A stretch of 64,000 nt of DNA from Mesorhizobium sp. 65-26 (lineage in GTDB: Bacteria; Pseudomonadota; Alphaproteobacteria; Rhizobiales; Rhizobiaceae): NCBI GenBank assembly GCA_001899205.1, contig MKVL01000005.1, forward strand, positions 59,335-123,334, given 5' to 3'. A model generated the notes under the pieces. It had not been told where the DNA came from. It searched no databases and saw only the letters and a list, made by a program, of their open reading frames with translations. Below, piece after piece: positions 7,403-16,205 of the stretch (the first letter of the stretch is position 1; each line of letters starts with the position of its first letter). The position numbers were made by a program, and so were the translations under genes.

Positions 7403-8874
7403 TGGCGCAGACGACGCGCCGCATCGGCCGACGCTTTCCCGACTATGGCTGGGCCTGGCCAACAGGCCAACTCGACCAGTTGCTGAAGGCGGCGCTGCTG
7501 CCCGACGAGGCGGCGGCCTGCCGATACGCGGCGCGCTGGCTGGACGAGAACGACATCGATGCAGCCGATTTCCGCGAGCACCGGCTGCTGGCGGCGATTT
7601 CCGATCGCTTCGGCAGGAAGCTTGCCGACAGGGCCGCCTATCCGCGCCTCGTCGGTCTGCAGAAGATGCTCTGGACAAAGTCGCGCATGGCCATGCGCGA
7701 GGCCGAGCCGGTGCTGCAGGCGATGGCGGATGGCGGCATCCCGGTGATGCTGATCAAGGGGGCCAGCCGCGTCGCCCTCAACGCGGCGGCACAGCGCGGG
7801 CGCGTCGCGCACGACATCGACATACTGGTGCGGCCACGCGACATGGTCGGCGCCTTCGACATACTGCGCGACAGCGATTGGCGCATCGCCACCGGCGTCA
7901 GCCCGCAATATCTGCGCACCCGGCTCGACTCGCTGCGGTCGATGAACTTCTTCAAGGGCAGTTTCGGCGACATCGACCTTCACCAGTTCGGCTATGACGG
8001 CTCGCAGTCGAGCACGGAGGACGACGCGGCGATCTGGGATCGCGTCCAGGCGGCTCAGTTCAGCGGCGTGAGCGTGCTCATCCCCTCGCCCGCCGACCGG
8101 ATCGCGCTCGCCATCGCGCATGGCGGCCTCGACGCGCACACGCACAGCGACTGGCTGGTCGACTGCGCGGTGACGATCCAGCAGGACGAGGTCGACTGGG
8201 AGGTGTTTCTCGACATCTGCGCCAGGCGGCGCATCGCCCCGGCGGCAGCGGTGGCGCTTTCCTATCTTTCGATGGAGACGGGCACGCCGGTGCCGGCAAT
8301 GCCGCTGGCCCGTGTGGTCGAGATGGCGGACAGGATGGGCCTGTCGCGCTGGTCCTCGCTGCTGCAGGCGAAGCCGCGCACGGATTTCGGCAAGCTGGTC
8401 TGGCTGTCGCGCGGCGTCGCCAAGCAGTTGCGGCTCAAGCGCAAGAAGGGCCGCCTGCGGCAAGCCGTGCCCGATGTCATCTGGCGCGGCAGGCCCGTGC
8501 GCAGCGATGCTAGGACGACGACAGCGCTCCCCGCCCTGTCCCAGCCCATACCCTGCCCGGATTTCGGCGGCGACATGACCCTCGACGTGACGGTGCGGAT
8601 CGACGCGCCACCGGTGCGCCGGCGCATCGAGATGGAACTCAACCTCGGAGACCGGCACATAGCCCGGCTGCGCTCCACCGTGCTCAGCCGGGCCGGTGGG
8701 CTGAAGGTGCTCCGCTTCCATGGCCGGCTGATACTGGAAGAACAGAACGAGCCGCTGCGGCTCGAAGCAAGGCCCTCGCGCCAGTTCCGCGAATGGAACG
8801 ATCCGGGGATCGTGGCCACCTATGGCGCGCTGCCCTTCCAGCTCCTGTCGGCGGTGTTTTCGCCGGCGTCCTGA
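7402..8874 (+). CDS. Nucleotidyltransferase family protein (NTP_transf_5 type)
   Basis: A 490-residue protein of the uncharacterised nucleotidyltransferase group often found with HprK-like and PqqD-like genes. The pol-beta-type pocket is visible as MLIKG (about 117-120) followed by AHDIDILVRPRD (D138, D140 as metal ligands). Residues 150-370 are mainly helical. The last 110 residues (from about DVTVRIDAPPVRR) look like a separate beta-rich domain. It would transfer a nucleotide or nucleotide-sugar group to protein, peptide or glycan; the target is unknown. The ATG at 7402 overlaps the preceding stop (TGATG). It is the last gene of the operon and is followed by a terminator hairpin. Confidence 0.75.
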   Translation: MAQTTRRIGRRFPDYGWAWPTGQLDQLLKAALLPDEAAACRYAARWLDENDIDAADFREHRLLAAISDRFGRKLADRAAYPRLVGLQKMLWTKSRMAMREAEPVLQAMADGGIPVMLIKGASRVALNAAAQRGRVAHDIDILVRPRDMVGAFDILRDSDWRIATGVSPQYLRTRLDSLRSMNFFKGSFGDIDLHQFGYDGSQSSTEDDAAIWDRVQAAQFSGVSVLIPSPADRIALAIAHGGLDAHTHSDWLVDCAVTIQQDEVDWEVFLDICARRRIAPAAAVALSYLSMETGTPVPAMPLARVVEMADRMGLSRWSSLLQAKPRTDFGKLVWLSRGVAKQLRLKRKKGRLRQAVPDVIWRGRPVRSDARTTTALPALSQPIPCPDFGGDMTLDVTVRIDAPPVRRRIEMELNLGDRHIARLRSTVLSRAGGLKVLRFHGRLILEEQNEPLRLEARPSRQFREWNDPGIVATYGALPFQLLSAVFSPAS

Positions 8875-8904
8875 GACAGGCAGAACATATCACCTGGCAG
8901 TGTC

Positions 8905-8935
8905 GAAACGGCCCGGGCGGGCCGCTTCGGTTTTC
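8905..8935. terminator. Terminator hairpin between convergent genes
   Basis: CGGCCCG (8909-8915) pairs with CGGGCCG (8918-8924), and GAA/TTC pairs extend it across one mismatch; GGTTTT follows on the plus strand. The hairpin lies between the convergent nucleotidyltransferase and degP genes and could stop transcription from the left operon. Confidence 0.5.
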
Positions 8936-8945
8936 AGGATACCAC

Positions 8946-10475
8946 TCAGCCGTTGGCGAACGGCACGGCGACATAGATCTGCGCCTCGCCACGATCGACA
9001 AGCAGAAGCACTGACTTCTTGCCGGCCTTCTCGGCCTGGGCGATCGCCTGGCTGACCTGCCTGGCGCTCTTCACCGGCGACTGGTTGACGGCAACGATGA
9101 CATCGCCGGCCTGGATGCCGGAAGCGGAGGCTGCCTTGTCGGGATTGACGCTGGCAACCAGCGCGCCGTGCTCGCTCGACGGCAGGTTGAGCTGCTCGCG
9201 AACGTCGGGGGTGATGTCCATGAGGCCGAGGCCGATCGCCGGCGAACGCAGGTTCTGCGCGGACCCGTCGGAGTTGTCGTCGAGAGCGGCCGTCTTCACG
9301 TCGTCGGCGTTGCTGCCGACATCGACCGACACCTCCACCTTCTTGCCATCGCGCCAGGCATCGAGCGTGGCCTTGGCGCCGGGCGAGACGTCTGCGACGG
9401 CGCGTGACAGGTCCTTGGGATCCTTGATCTCGTGGCCGGCGAAGCTGGTGATGACGTCGCCCGTCTGAACGCCCGCCATGGCGGCGGGAGACCCCTTGTT
9501 GACCTCGGACACCAGCGCGCCATTGGCCTGGTCAAGGCCGATCGCGCTTGCCACGTCTGCCGTGACCGGCTGGATCTGAACGCCGAGATAGCCGTACTGG
9601 ATCGAACCATCCTTCATCAGCTTGGCGACGACGTTCTGAGCCTGATCGGAGGGGATGGCGAAGCCGACGCCAACGCTGCCGCCATTGGGCGAATAGATGG
9701 CGGTGTTGATGCCGACGACGTTGCCGTCCACGTCGACCAGCGGGCCGCCGGAATTGCCGTGGTTGATGGGGGCGTCGATCTGGATGAAATCATCGAACGG
9801 ACCGCTGTGCAGGTCGCGGCCGCGCGCCGAGACGATGCCGGCGGTGACGGTCGTGCCGATGCCGAAGGGATTGCCGATCGCCAGCACCTGGTCGCCCGGC
9901 ATCAGCTTGTCGGAGTCACCCCACTTCACGGTCGGCAGAGGCTTGTCGACCTTGATCTTCAGCACGGCGAGATCGTTCTTGGCGTCGCGACCGACAAGCT
10001 TGGCCGGCACCTCGGTGCCGTCATCGAGCGTGACCTTGATCGAGCTCGCGCCGTCGATGACGTGGTTGTTGGTGACGATGGTGCCGTCCGGATCGACGAT
10101 GAAGCCGGAGCCGAGAGCCTCGGCGCGCTGCGACTGCTGGGGCGGCGTCCGCGGGCCAGGCATGCCCTGGTCGCCGAAGAACTGGCGGAAATACTGGTCG
10201 AACGGCGAATTGCCGTTGAAAGGCATGCCCTCGTTCGACGCCTGGGGCTGCGCCTTCATGACGGAGGTGACAGTCACCACCGCCGGCTTGTCGGCCGCCA
10301 CGATCGGAGCGAACGAGCCGTGCGGGGCGACGACGCCCGGAACGGGGGTCATGGTTGTCGTCGCGGCTAGGGCATGGTCGGCCCTGACCACCGAATAGGC
10401 GACGGGGCTGATGACCAGCGCGGCGCCCAGCAACGCGGCGACGCGATGTCTGCGGAGAATATCAAGGGATGACAT
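8946..10475 (-). CDS. degP: DegP/HtrA periplasmic serine protease with two PDZ domains
   Basis: A 509-residue Do-like protease of the cell envelope. A signal anchor or Sec peptide occupies the first 38 or so residues. The trypsin-like domain has H138 (NNHVID), D168 (KNDLAVLK) and S242 (GNSGGPL), the complete triad. Two PDZ domains follow (about 285-375 and 410-505). Between signal and protease lies a Met/Pro/Gln-rich linker (about 75-118) of the LoopA type. It degrades or refolds misfolded envelope proteins. It is transcribed alone, with its own upstream region at 10476-10700. Confidence 0.95.
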   Translation of the reverse strand: MSSLDILRRHRVAALLGAALVISPVAYSVVRADHALAATTTMTPVPGVVAPHGSFAPIVAADKPAVVTVTSVMKAQPQASNEGMPFNGNSPFDQYFRQFFGDQGMPGPRTPPQQSQRAEALGSGFIVDPDGTIVTNNHVIDGASSIKVTLDDGTEVPAKLVGRDAKNDLAVLKIKVDKPLPTVKWGDSDKLMPGDQVLAIGNPFGIGTTVTAGIVSARGRDLHSGPFDDFIQIDAPINHGNSGGPLVDVDGNVVGINTAIYSPNGGSVGVGFAIPSDQAQNVVAKLMKDGSIQYGYLGVQIQPVTADVASAIGLDQANGALVSEVNKGSPAAMAGVQTGDVITSFAGHEIKDPKDLSRAVADVSPGAKATLDAWRDGKKVEVSVDVGSNADDVKTAALDDNSDGSAQNLRSPAIGLGLMDITPDVREQLNLPSSEHGALVASVNPDKAASASGIQAGDVIVAVNQSPVKSARQVSQAIAQAEKAGKKSVLLLVDRGEAQIYVAVPFANG

Positions 10476-10810
10476 GGTCGTTGTCCGTGCGAGGAAATTG
10501 GTCCGACACCGTGGCGCGTCCCGGGTCGGACCGCCTATTCGGCGCGTCGAGGGTCGGGTTGCCGCTCTCGCTTCTTTCGGCAGCCGAACAAGTCGACAGA
10601 ACCGAATCTAGGGCTCGGATGGGCACAATTTAGACTTTTCGGGCATGTTACGAAGATTTAATCCTCAGCGCCCGGCGCGTCATGCCGTCTTTCTGGCGTT
10701 ACTGCCATGCCGAGGCGGGATGCTTTTGGGTGATCTCCGACATCCCGCCCCGTGTGCTTGATGTGACCGCGTCCGTGCAAGGCCAGGTGCGTCACCCGAC
10801 CGAAAAATGC
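10476..10810. other. Intergenic region upstream of degP and downstream of the MFS gene
   Basis: These 335 bases hold no credible gene. The degP promoter should be in the half nearer 10476; the relatively AT-rich stretch around 10610-10665 is the likeliest promoter area. No strong palindrome or repeat was recognised. Confidence 0.5.
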
Positions 10811-12058
10811 TTAGGACATCTGCTCTTGCGCCTCGGCACGGCCGGCCCTGCGCGCCACCAGCCAGCCGAGCAGCGCGGCAGCCAGAAGGACCACGGACGC
10901 GATCAGGAAGGACAGGCCCGGGAAGGGCGTCGCCAGGCGATCGCCGATGGAAAAGGCGTAGACCGAGCCGAAGAACAGCGGCGAGGCCACGCCCGCGATG
11001 CTGGCCACGCTCATGGTCGCGCCCTGCAACTGGCCCTGCTCGGATTCCGAGACGTGCTGGGTCATCAGCGACTGCAGTGTCGGCATGGCGAGGCCCCACA
11101 AAGCGTTCGGGATCATGGCCAGCGTGAAGATAAGCCCGGTCGGCGCCAGGCCCATCAGGGCGATGCCGGCCGCGCCGCCGAACAGGCCGAGAACCATGGT
11201 CGTCCGGTCGCCGAGGCGCTTGGTTACGCGCCCGACCAGAAGCCCCTGCACGATCATGTCGAGCACGCCGACCAGCGCCAGCAGCACGCCGACTTCCCAG
11301 GCATGCCAGTTGTAGCGGTAGGCGGCATAGAGCACGAACACCGCCGAAAAGACGTGATGCGAGAAATGCAGCAGGAAGGTGACCAGCGCGAGGCCCGAGA
11401 GCTCCGGGTGCGAGCGCAGCAGCATCATGGCGCCGAAGGGATTGGCGCGGCGCCAGGAGAACGCCATGCGCTTTTCCGGCACGAGCGATTCCGGCAGGAC
11501 CAGCAGGCCGTAGAGGAAAGCGATGCCGCTCATGCCCGCGGCCACCCAGAAAGGCGCGCGCGGCGAAATCTCGCCGAGGAAGCCGCCAAGCAGCGGACCG
11601 GCGACGAAGCCGGCGCTGAAGGCGGCGCCGATCATGCCATAGGCCTTGGCGCGCCCTTCCGGCGGCGTGATGTCGGCCATGTAGGCAAACACGGTGGTGA
11701 AGCTGGACGAGGTGATGCCGGCGATGATGCGGCCGAGCGCCAGCCACCAGAGATTCGGCGCCAGCGCCATCAGGATGTAGTCGGCCGACAGCCCGACGGT
11801 CGAGAGCAGGATGACCGGCCGGCGGCCGTATTTGTCCGACACCGAACCGATGATCGGCGAGGCGACGAACTGCATGCCCGCCCACAGCGCCACGAAGACG
11901 CCGTTGATCCAGCCGGCGCTGGCGTTCGATCCCGCATACTCCTCGATCAGCGACGGCAGCACCGGAATGATGATGCCCATCGCCACGATGTCGAGCACCG
12001 CGGTGACGAAGATGAAGGCGATGGCCGCCTGGCGTTTGGAGCCGGACAGGATTGACAT
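10811..12058 (-). CDS. MFS transporter, TetA-like (TCR/Tet family)
   Basis: A 415-residue, 12-helix inner-membrane antiporter. The motif A loop between helices 2 and 3 is GSVSDKYGRRPVIL, and the TetA-type motif C region around GFVAGPLLGG is present in helix 5. The N-terminal part (AVLDIVAMGIIIPVLPSLI) is typical of the tetracycline-resistance-protein group. It probably exports a drug or small metabolite in exchange for protons. Chromosomal rhizobial homologues are common and are not by themselves evidence of tetracycline resistance. No TetR-type repressor gene is adjacent. Confidence 0.85.
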   Translation of the reverse strand: MSILSGSKRQAAIAFIFVTAVLDIVAMGIIIPVLPSLIEEYAGSNASAGWINGVFVALWAGMQFVASPIIGSVSDKYGRRPVILLSTVGLSADYILMALAPNLWWLALGRIIAGITSSSFTTVFAYMADITPPEGRAKAYGMIGAAFSAGFVAGPLLGGFLGEISPRAPFWVAAGMSGIAFLYGLLVLPESLVPEKRMAFSWRRANPFGAMMLLRSHPELSGLALVTFLLHFSHHVFSAVFVLYAAYRYNWHAWEVGVLLALVGVLDMIVQGLLVGRVTKRLGDRTTMVLGLFGGAAGIALMGLAPTGLIFTLAMIPNALWGLAMPTLQSLMTQHVSESEQGQLQGATMSVASIAGVASPLFFGSVYAFSIGDRLATPFPGLSFLIASVVLLAAALLGWLVARRAGRAEAQEQMS

Positions 12059-12263
12059 GGGCGCACTCGTCGGGCGCCGACATCCCAGCGGATGCGCAAG
12101 TCGCCTTCGGTTGTCGGGTTGCGGGAGCGGCGCTTATAACGGCAGCGCGCGGCAATGACCATGGCCCGGCGCCGTCTTTGCCGACCGCTCCTGACATTTC
12201 CCTGGCAACTGGGCCGTCCCGTGCCAGAACCACCGGTGATGACGGTGGCCGTGCAACCGGCGG

Positions 12264-12983
12264 TCAGGCCGCTTCGGTGCCACGCAGGTATGCGGCAGCG
12301 ATCTCACGCATGCGCGGGCCGTCGAAAGCCGGCCCATGCCCGCCGTGCCCGGAGCGCACCGGCAGGTCGAGGAGACGCCGCATCGTCGCGCGATAGGCGC
12401 CGCGATCGGAATCCGGCAGGTCGTCGATCAGTCCGTCGTCGTAGATCGCGTCGCCGGAAAAGAACAGGCCATCCCGTTCGTCGAACAGGGCGATCGAGTC
12501 GGGCGAATGGCCCGGCAGGTGCAGGACGCGGAACTGCCGGTCGCCGAGATCGACCACATCGCCTTCGTCGAGCGTCCTGGTGAGCGGCGCCGGCGGGATG
12601 CGGTAGTCCATGGCCCGCCAGCCGGGCGCCGGCAATTGCGAGACGGCGCCTTCGAGATCGTGGAACATGTAGGCGTAGGTGACAGCGTCATCCATGGTTT
12701 CGAACTGCGCGGCGCTGTGGCGCGGCCCGGCGCGCAACGCGAACTCGTGCAGCGAGCCGACATGGTCGAGATGGATGTGCGTGGCGACGACGATCAGCGG
12801 CTTTCCCGCCGGCGTATCGATCTCCGGCGCCAGCGGCCGGATGCCCATGCCGGTATCGACCAGAAGGTCGGCGTCGCGCCCCCTGAGATGCCAGATGTTG
12901 GCGCGGACATAGCCGTGCACGAAGGGCTCCGTCAGCATCGTCAGGTCCTTGTCGACGACGCTCTTGCTGAACCAGGCGACCAT
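12264..12983 (-). CDS. MBL-fold metallo-hydrolase
   Basis: A 239-residue metallo-beta-lactamase-fold protein. The metal site is THIHLDHVG (H69, H71, D73, H74); further ligands are expected in the GHSPDS and SGDAIYDDG segments. It most likely hydrolyses a thioester, lactone or phosphodiester; the substrate cannot be told. It starts 16 bases after the PPi-dependent phosphofructokinase gene on the same strand, so the two are probably co-transcribed. Confidence 0.85.
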   Translation of the reverse strand: MVAWFSKSVVDKDLTMLTEPFVHGYVRANIWHLRGRDADLLVDTGMGIRPLAPEIDTPAGKPLIVVATHIHLDHVGSLHEFALRAGPRHSAAQFETMDDAVTYAYMFHDLEGAVSQLPAPGWRAMDYRIPPAPLTRTLDEGDVVDLGDRQFRVLHLPGHSPDSIALFDERDGLFFSGDAIYDDGLIDDLPDSDRGAYRATMRRLLDLPVRSGHGGHGPAFDGPRMREIAAAYLRGTEAA

Positions 12984-12999
12984 CAGTGCGGAACCGGCA

Positions 13000-14166
13000 T
13001 CAGACGAATGGCTTCCCGACCTTGTATTTCGCCGGCACCAGCCGCCTGAGATAGGCCATGCCGGCCTCGGACAACTGATTGGCGCCGGGCTTGAGGAAAT
13101 CGTCCGGCATGTGGCGCGTCTTGCCGGCCACGGCCTCGAGCGGAACCTTCCTCAAGACGGTCTTTCCGCCGTCATACTGCAAGGCGACCGAGCCGCCGCC
13201 CTGTTCGGCGACCGTCACGGCGAAGGCGCCGGCATCGAAGGCCTCCCTGGCGTCGACGGCGCTGATGGCGCCGACATTGCCGCGCGGCATGTAGCCCAGC
13301 GCATCGACGCGCGCCCGCTTGCCGGGCAGGCCGTCGGCCAGGGCGTGTTCGAGCGCCGCCGGCAGGTCGCTGCCCGAGAGCTTGACGTTGCCATGCTGGT
13401 CGCGCTCCAGCTTCTCGGGTGGAATCAGGCTTTCGACGAGGGCCCTGCCATCGGCCGTGCTGACGCCCTCCGAAACCGCCACGACGCAGCGCTTGTGGCG
13501 GTCGAGCGTGGAGCGAACGTCGTCGATGAAGGCTGACACCGAGAACGGCCGCTCCGGCACATAGACCAGATGGGGCCCGCTGTCGGGATCGAGCTGCCAG
13601 GCGGCGGCCGCGGCGGTGAGGAATCCGGCGTGACGGCCCATGACGATGCCGACATAGATGCCCGGCAGCGCGCGGAAATCGAGATCGACCGACAGGAAGG
13701 CTCCGGCGACGAACTCGGCCGCGGACATGAAGCCCGGCGTGTGGTCGTTCTCCTGGAGGTCGTTGTCGATGGTCTTGGGAGCATGCACGAAGGCGATGCT
13801 GCCGCCGGAGGCATCGGTCAGGATCTGCTGCGTGCCCGACGTATCGTTGCCGCCGATGTAGATGAAAGCGTCGGCGCCGGCTTTCTTGAGGCCGGCGAGA
13901 ATGACCTCGCAATAGGCGGCGTCGGGCTTGTCGCGCGTCGACCCCAGCGCGGCGCTCGGCGTGCCGGCGATCAGCCGCAACTGCTCTTCCGGCACGGCGG
14001 AGAGGTCGGCATAGTTGCCGTCTCGGATGCCGCGCACGCCGTGGAGCGATCCCAGCACCCTGGCGCCGGGATGTCGCTTGCGGATTTCCAGCGTCGCGCC
14101 GACCACTGTCTGGTTGATGACGGCGGTGGGGCCGCCGCCCTGAGCGATCACGAAGGTTCCGGACAT
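13000..14166 (-). CDS. pfp: 6-phosphofructokinase, pyrophosphate-dependent type
   Basis: A 388-residue phosphofructokinase A-family protein. The N-terminal loop is FVIAQGGGPTAVINQT. GGND (105-108) has the Asp that marks the PPi-using type in place of the Gly of ATP enzymes (GGDGS), and PKTIDND (130-136) carries the lysine linked to PPi use. It interconverts fructose 6-phosphate and fructose 1,6-bisphosphate, reversibly if PPi-dependent. Many rhizobia lack ATP-PFK and have this type. It leads a two-gene unit with the MBL-fold hydrolase. Confidence 0.88.
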   Translation of the reverse strand: MSGTFVIAQGGGPTAVINQTVVGATLEIRKRHPGARVLGSLHGVRGIRDGNYADLSAVPEEQLRLIAGTPSAALGSTRDKPDAAYCEVILAGLKKAGADAFIYIGGNDTSGTQQILTDASGGSIAFVHAPKTIDNDLQENDHTPGFMSAAEFVAGAFLSVDLDFRALPGIYVGIVMGRHAGFLTAAAAAWQLDPDSGPHLVYVPERPFSVSAFIDDVRSTLDRHKRCVVAVSEGVSTADGRALVESLIPPEKLERDQHGNVKLSGSDLPAALEHALADGLPGKRARVDALGYMPRGNVGAISAVDAREAFDAGAFAVTVAEQGGGSVALQYDGGKTVLRKVPLEAVAGKTRHMPDDFLKPGANQLSEAGMAYLRRLVPAKYKVGKPFV

Positions 14167-14269
14167 CGGAGGTTCTCCCGCAGGTGGACTCGCGGCTTCA
14201 GGTCGGACAGACCTGAAATCATCGGTTCCAGGAGAGTGTCGATCAGTCCGGCCCGTCAGGTCAATCGAT

Positions 14270-15031
14270 TTAAACGACCACGACCGGGTTCTTTTTCGAC
14301 ACGCGGCTGTAGAGGTCGATGATGTCCTGGTTGATCAGGCGCACGCAGCCGGAGGAGACGGCCTGGCCGATGCTCCACCATTCCGGCGAACCATGGATGC
14401 GGTAGCCCGTGTCCCTGCCGTTCTGGAAGATGTAGAGGGCGCGCGCGCCCAGCGGATTGGTGAGGCCGCCCGGCTGGCCGCCCTTCCACTGCACCAGTTC
14501 CGGCTTGCGAACGATCATTTCCGGCGGCGGCGTCCAGGTCGGCCACTCGCGTCCGTACTGGATGTTGGCGCGACCCGACCAGCGGAAACCGTCCTTGCCG
14601 ATGCCGACGCCATAGCGGATCGCATCGCCGCCCGGCTGCACCAGATAGAGTTTGCGCTCGTTGAGGTGGACGACGATGGTGCCGGGCGCCTCTCCGGTCG
14701 GGTCGACGACGATCTGGCGGCGGAATTCCGGCTTGACCTTGAGATAGGGCACCGCCGGCAGGTTGAAGCCACCATCGGTCAGCGAGGCATACATCACATC
14801 GGGACTGGTGATGTTCTTGTCGACGCTGATGCTCGGCCGCATCGGCGGCACCGAGCCGGTCGTCGTGTTGTCGAGCTCCAGCGCCGGCATGCCGTCGGTG
14901 GTCGAGCAGCCGGCAATGCCCAGAAGAGCGAATGCGCTTGCCCCGGAAAGAACGGCACGACGGGAGAGACGATGTTCGGTTTCGACGGCCTCGCCATATG
15001 ACGGCGCCGGACCTTGCGGCAGATCACGCAT
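14270..15031 (-). CDS. L,D-transpeptidase (YkuD), lipoprotein
   Basis: A 253-residue protein from the ATG at 15031; longer in-frame starts would precede a signal sequence and are less likely. The N-terminus has SRRAVLSGASAFALLGIAGC: a twin-arginine-like signal and a lipobox with Cys42. The YkuD domain (about 115-253) has the HG-x-SxGCVR catalytic block (H214, C229). It forms 3-3 peptidoglycan cross-links or anchors proteins to the wall from the periplasmic face. It is a single gene. Confidence 0.88.
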   Translation of the reverse strand: MRDLPQGPAPSYGEAVETEHRLSRRAVLSGASAFALLGIAGCSTTDGMPALELDNTTTGSVPPMRPSISVDKNITSPDVMYASLTDGGFNLPAVPYLKVKPEFRRQIVVDPTGEAPGTIVVHLNERKLYLVQPGGDAIRYGVGIGKDGFRWSGRANIQYGREWPTWTPPPEMIVRKPELVQWKGGQPGGLTNPLGARALYIFQNGRDTGYRIHGSPEWWSIGQAVSSGCVRLINQDIIDLYSRVSKKNPVVVV

Positions 15032-15261
15032 ATACCCAACCCTACGCTGTCGGCGGGAACATGCTCCGGCCGGATGAAGGGCATTTTCGGCAATCATGGT
15101 TGATAAAGGGTGAAAGCCTTGCATTGACTGGCTTTCCGCGCGTCGTTGCCGCGTCCGCAAGAGACTGGCGGACCGCTCGGCTGGTTTTCGCGGGCCTGCA
15201 AGCCGCGAAGCGGTCACAATCGCAGGGCCATGCCGGGAGCCTGCTGACGAACGGCGAGACC

Positions 15262-15387
15262 ATGATGTCGAAGACGATCAAACAGGACATAGCGCTGGTG
15301 GCGGGAGCCTTGCTCGTCAGCCTGATCGTGCTCGGCGCCGACCTCAACCTGACCGATCTGGCGGGCGCGTTTTTCGGCGCCCGCTGA
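15262..15387 (+). CDS. Small single-helix membrane protein
   Basis: A 41-residue product (MMSKTIKQDI then a hydrophobic helix ALVAGALLVSLIVLGADL, ending GAFFGAR). One transmembrane segment is likely, with no other motif. A weak GGCGAG ribosome site precedes the double ATG (15262/15265). Short membrane peptides like this are common in Mesorhizobium, but I know no function. It could be a chance open frame. Confidence 0.45.
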   Translation: MMSKTIKQDIALVAGALLVSLIVLGADLNLTDLAGAFFGAR

Positions 15388-15571
15388 CGCAGCGGCTTCG
15401 CCGGCCGGCGCACGGCAGCGGTTCCCGCATCGCCCCGAACTTCACGTCGCCTGGCCCAGAAGGCCCGGGAAACACCGGGATTCGGCACGGCACGCAAAAT
15501 TTCGTCGCCCCCCTTTACATCCCGACCGGCCCAAGGATTTATCCTCTTCTTTGCGCTCAAGGGAGACAAGC

Positions 15572-16195
15572 ATGTCCTTCGAAAACTGGGCCGCCTTCGC
15601 CGCCGCCTCGACGATCCTCCTGATCATCCCCGGCCCGACCATCCTGCTGGTCGTTTCCTACGCACTGGGCCAGGGCTGGCGCACGGCGCTGCCGATGGCC
15701 GCTGGCGTGGCGCTGGGCGACTTCACGGCGATGACGCTTTCCATGCTCGGCATCGGCGCGCTGCTGGCCGCCTCGGCGACGGTGTTCACCATGCTGAAGC
15801 TGATCGGCGCAGGCTATCTGATCTATCTCGGCATAAAGCTGTTCCGCGCCGGCGGCACGCTCAACGCCGAGCCGCGTACCGACGCCACCTCGGCCGCCAG
15901 GATGGGCGCGCATGCCTGGCTGGTCACCGCGCTCAATCCGAAGAGCATCACCTTCTTCGTCGCCTTCCTGCCGCAGTTCCTCGACAGGCATGGCGACTTC
16001 TGGACCCAGATGCTGATCTTCGAGACCACCTTCCTGACGCTGGCCTTCCTCAACGCGCTTGGCTACGCGCTGGTGGCGTCGCGCGCGCGCAGCGTCGTGC
16101 GCAACCCGCGAGCCATCCGCGTCTTCAACCGCACCGGCGGCACGCTGCTGGTGGGCGCCGGTATCGCCACAGTGGCGATGCGGTCCGCGAACTAG
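15572..16195 (+). CDS. LysE family translocator
   Basis: A 207-residue inner-membrane exporter of the LysE/RhtB family. The family signature SFENWAAFAAASTILLIIPGPTIL is at the N-terminus, the amphipathic G-x-G-x2-T-x3 region follows, and about six hydrophobic segments can be seen. It exports amino acids or homoserine-lactone-type molecules driven by the proton gradient; the substrate is unknown. A strong GGGAG site (15561) supports the start at 15572 rather than 15551. The TPR-protein gene begins 10 bases after its stop. Confidence 0.88.
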   Translation: MSFENWAAFAAASTILLIIPGPTILLVVSYALGQGWRTALPMAAGVALGDFTAMTLSMLGIGALLAASATVFTMLKLIGAGYLIYLGIKLFRAGGTLNAEPRTDATSAARMGAHAWLVTALNPKSITFFVAFLPQFLDRHGDFWTQMLIFETTFLTLAFLNALGYALVASRARSVVRNPRAIRVFNRTGGTLLVGAGIATVAMRSAN

Positions 16196-16205
16196 GCGGG
16201 CCGAC

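Noticed and set aside
10680-12233. Alternative 517-codon minus frame overlapping the MFS gene
   Set aside because: Arg/Ala/Gly-rich translation with no membrane helices, while the frame 10811-12058 gives an intact 12-helix transporter.
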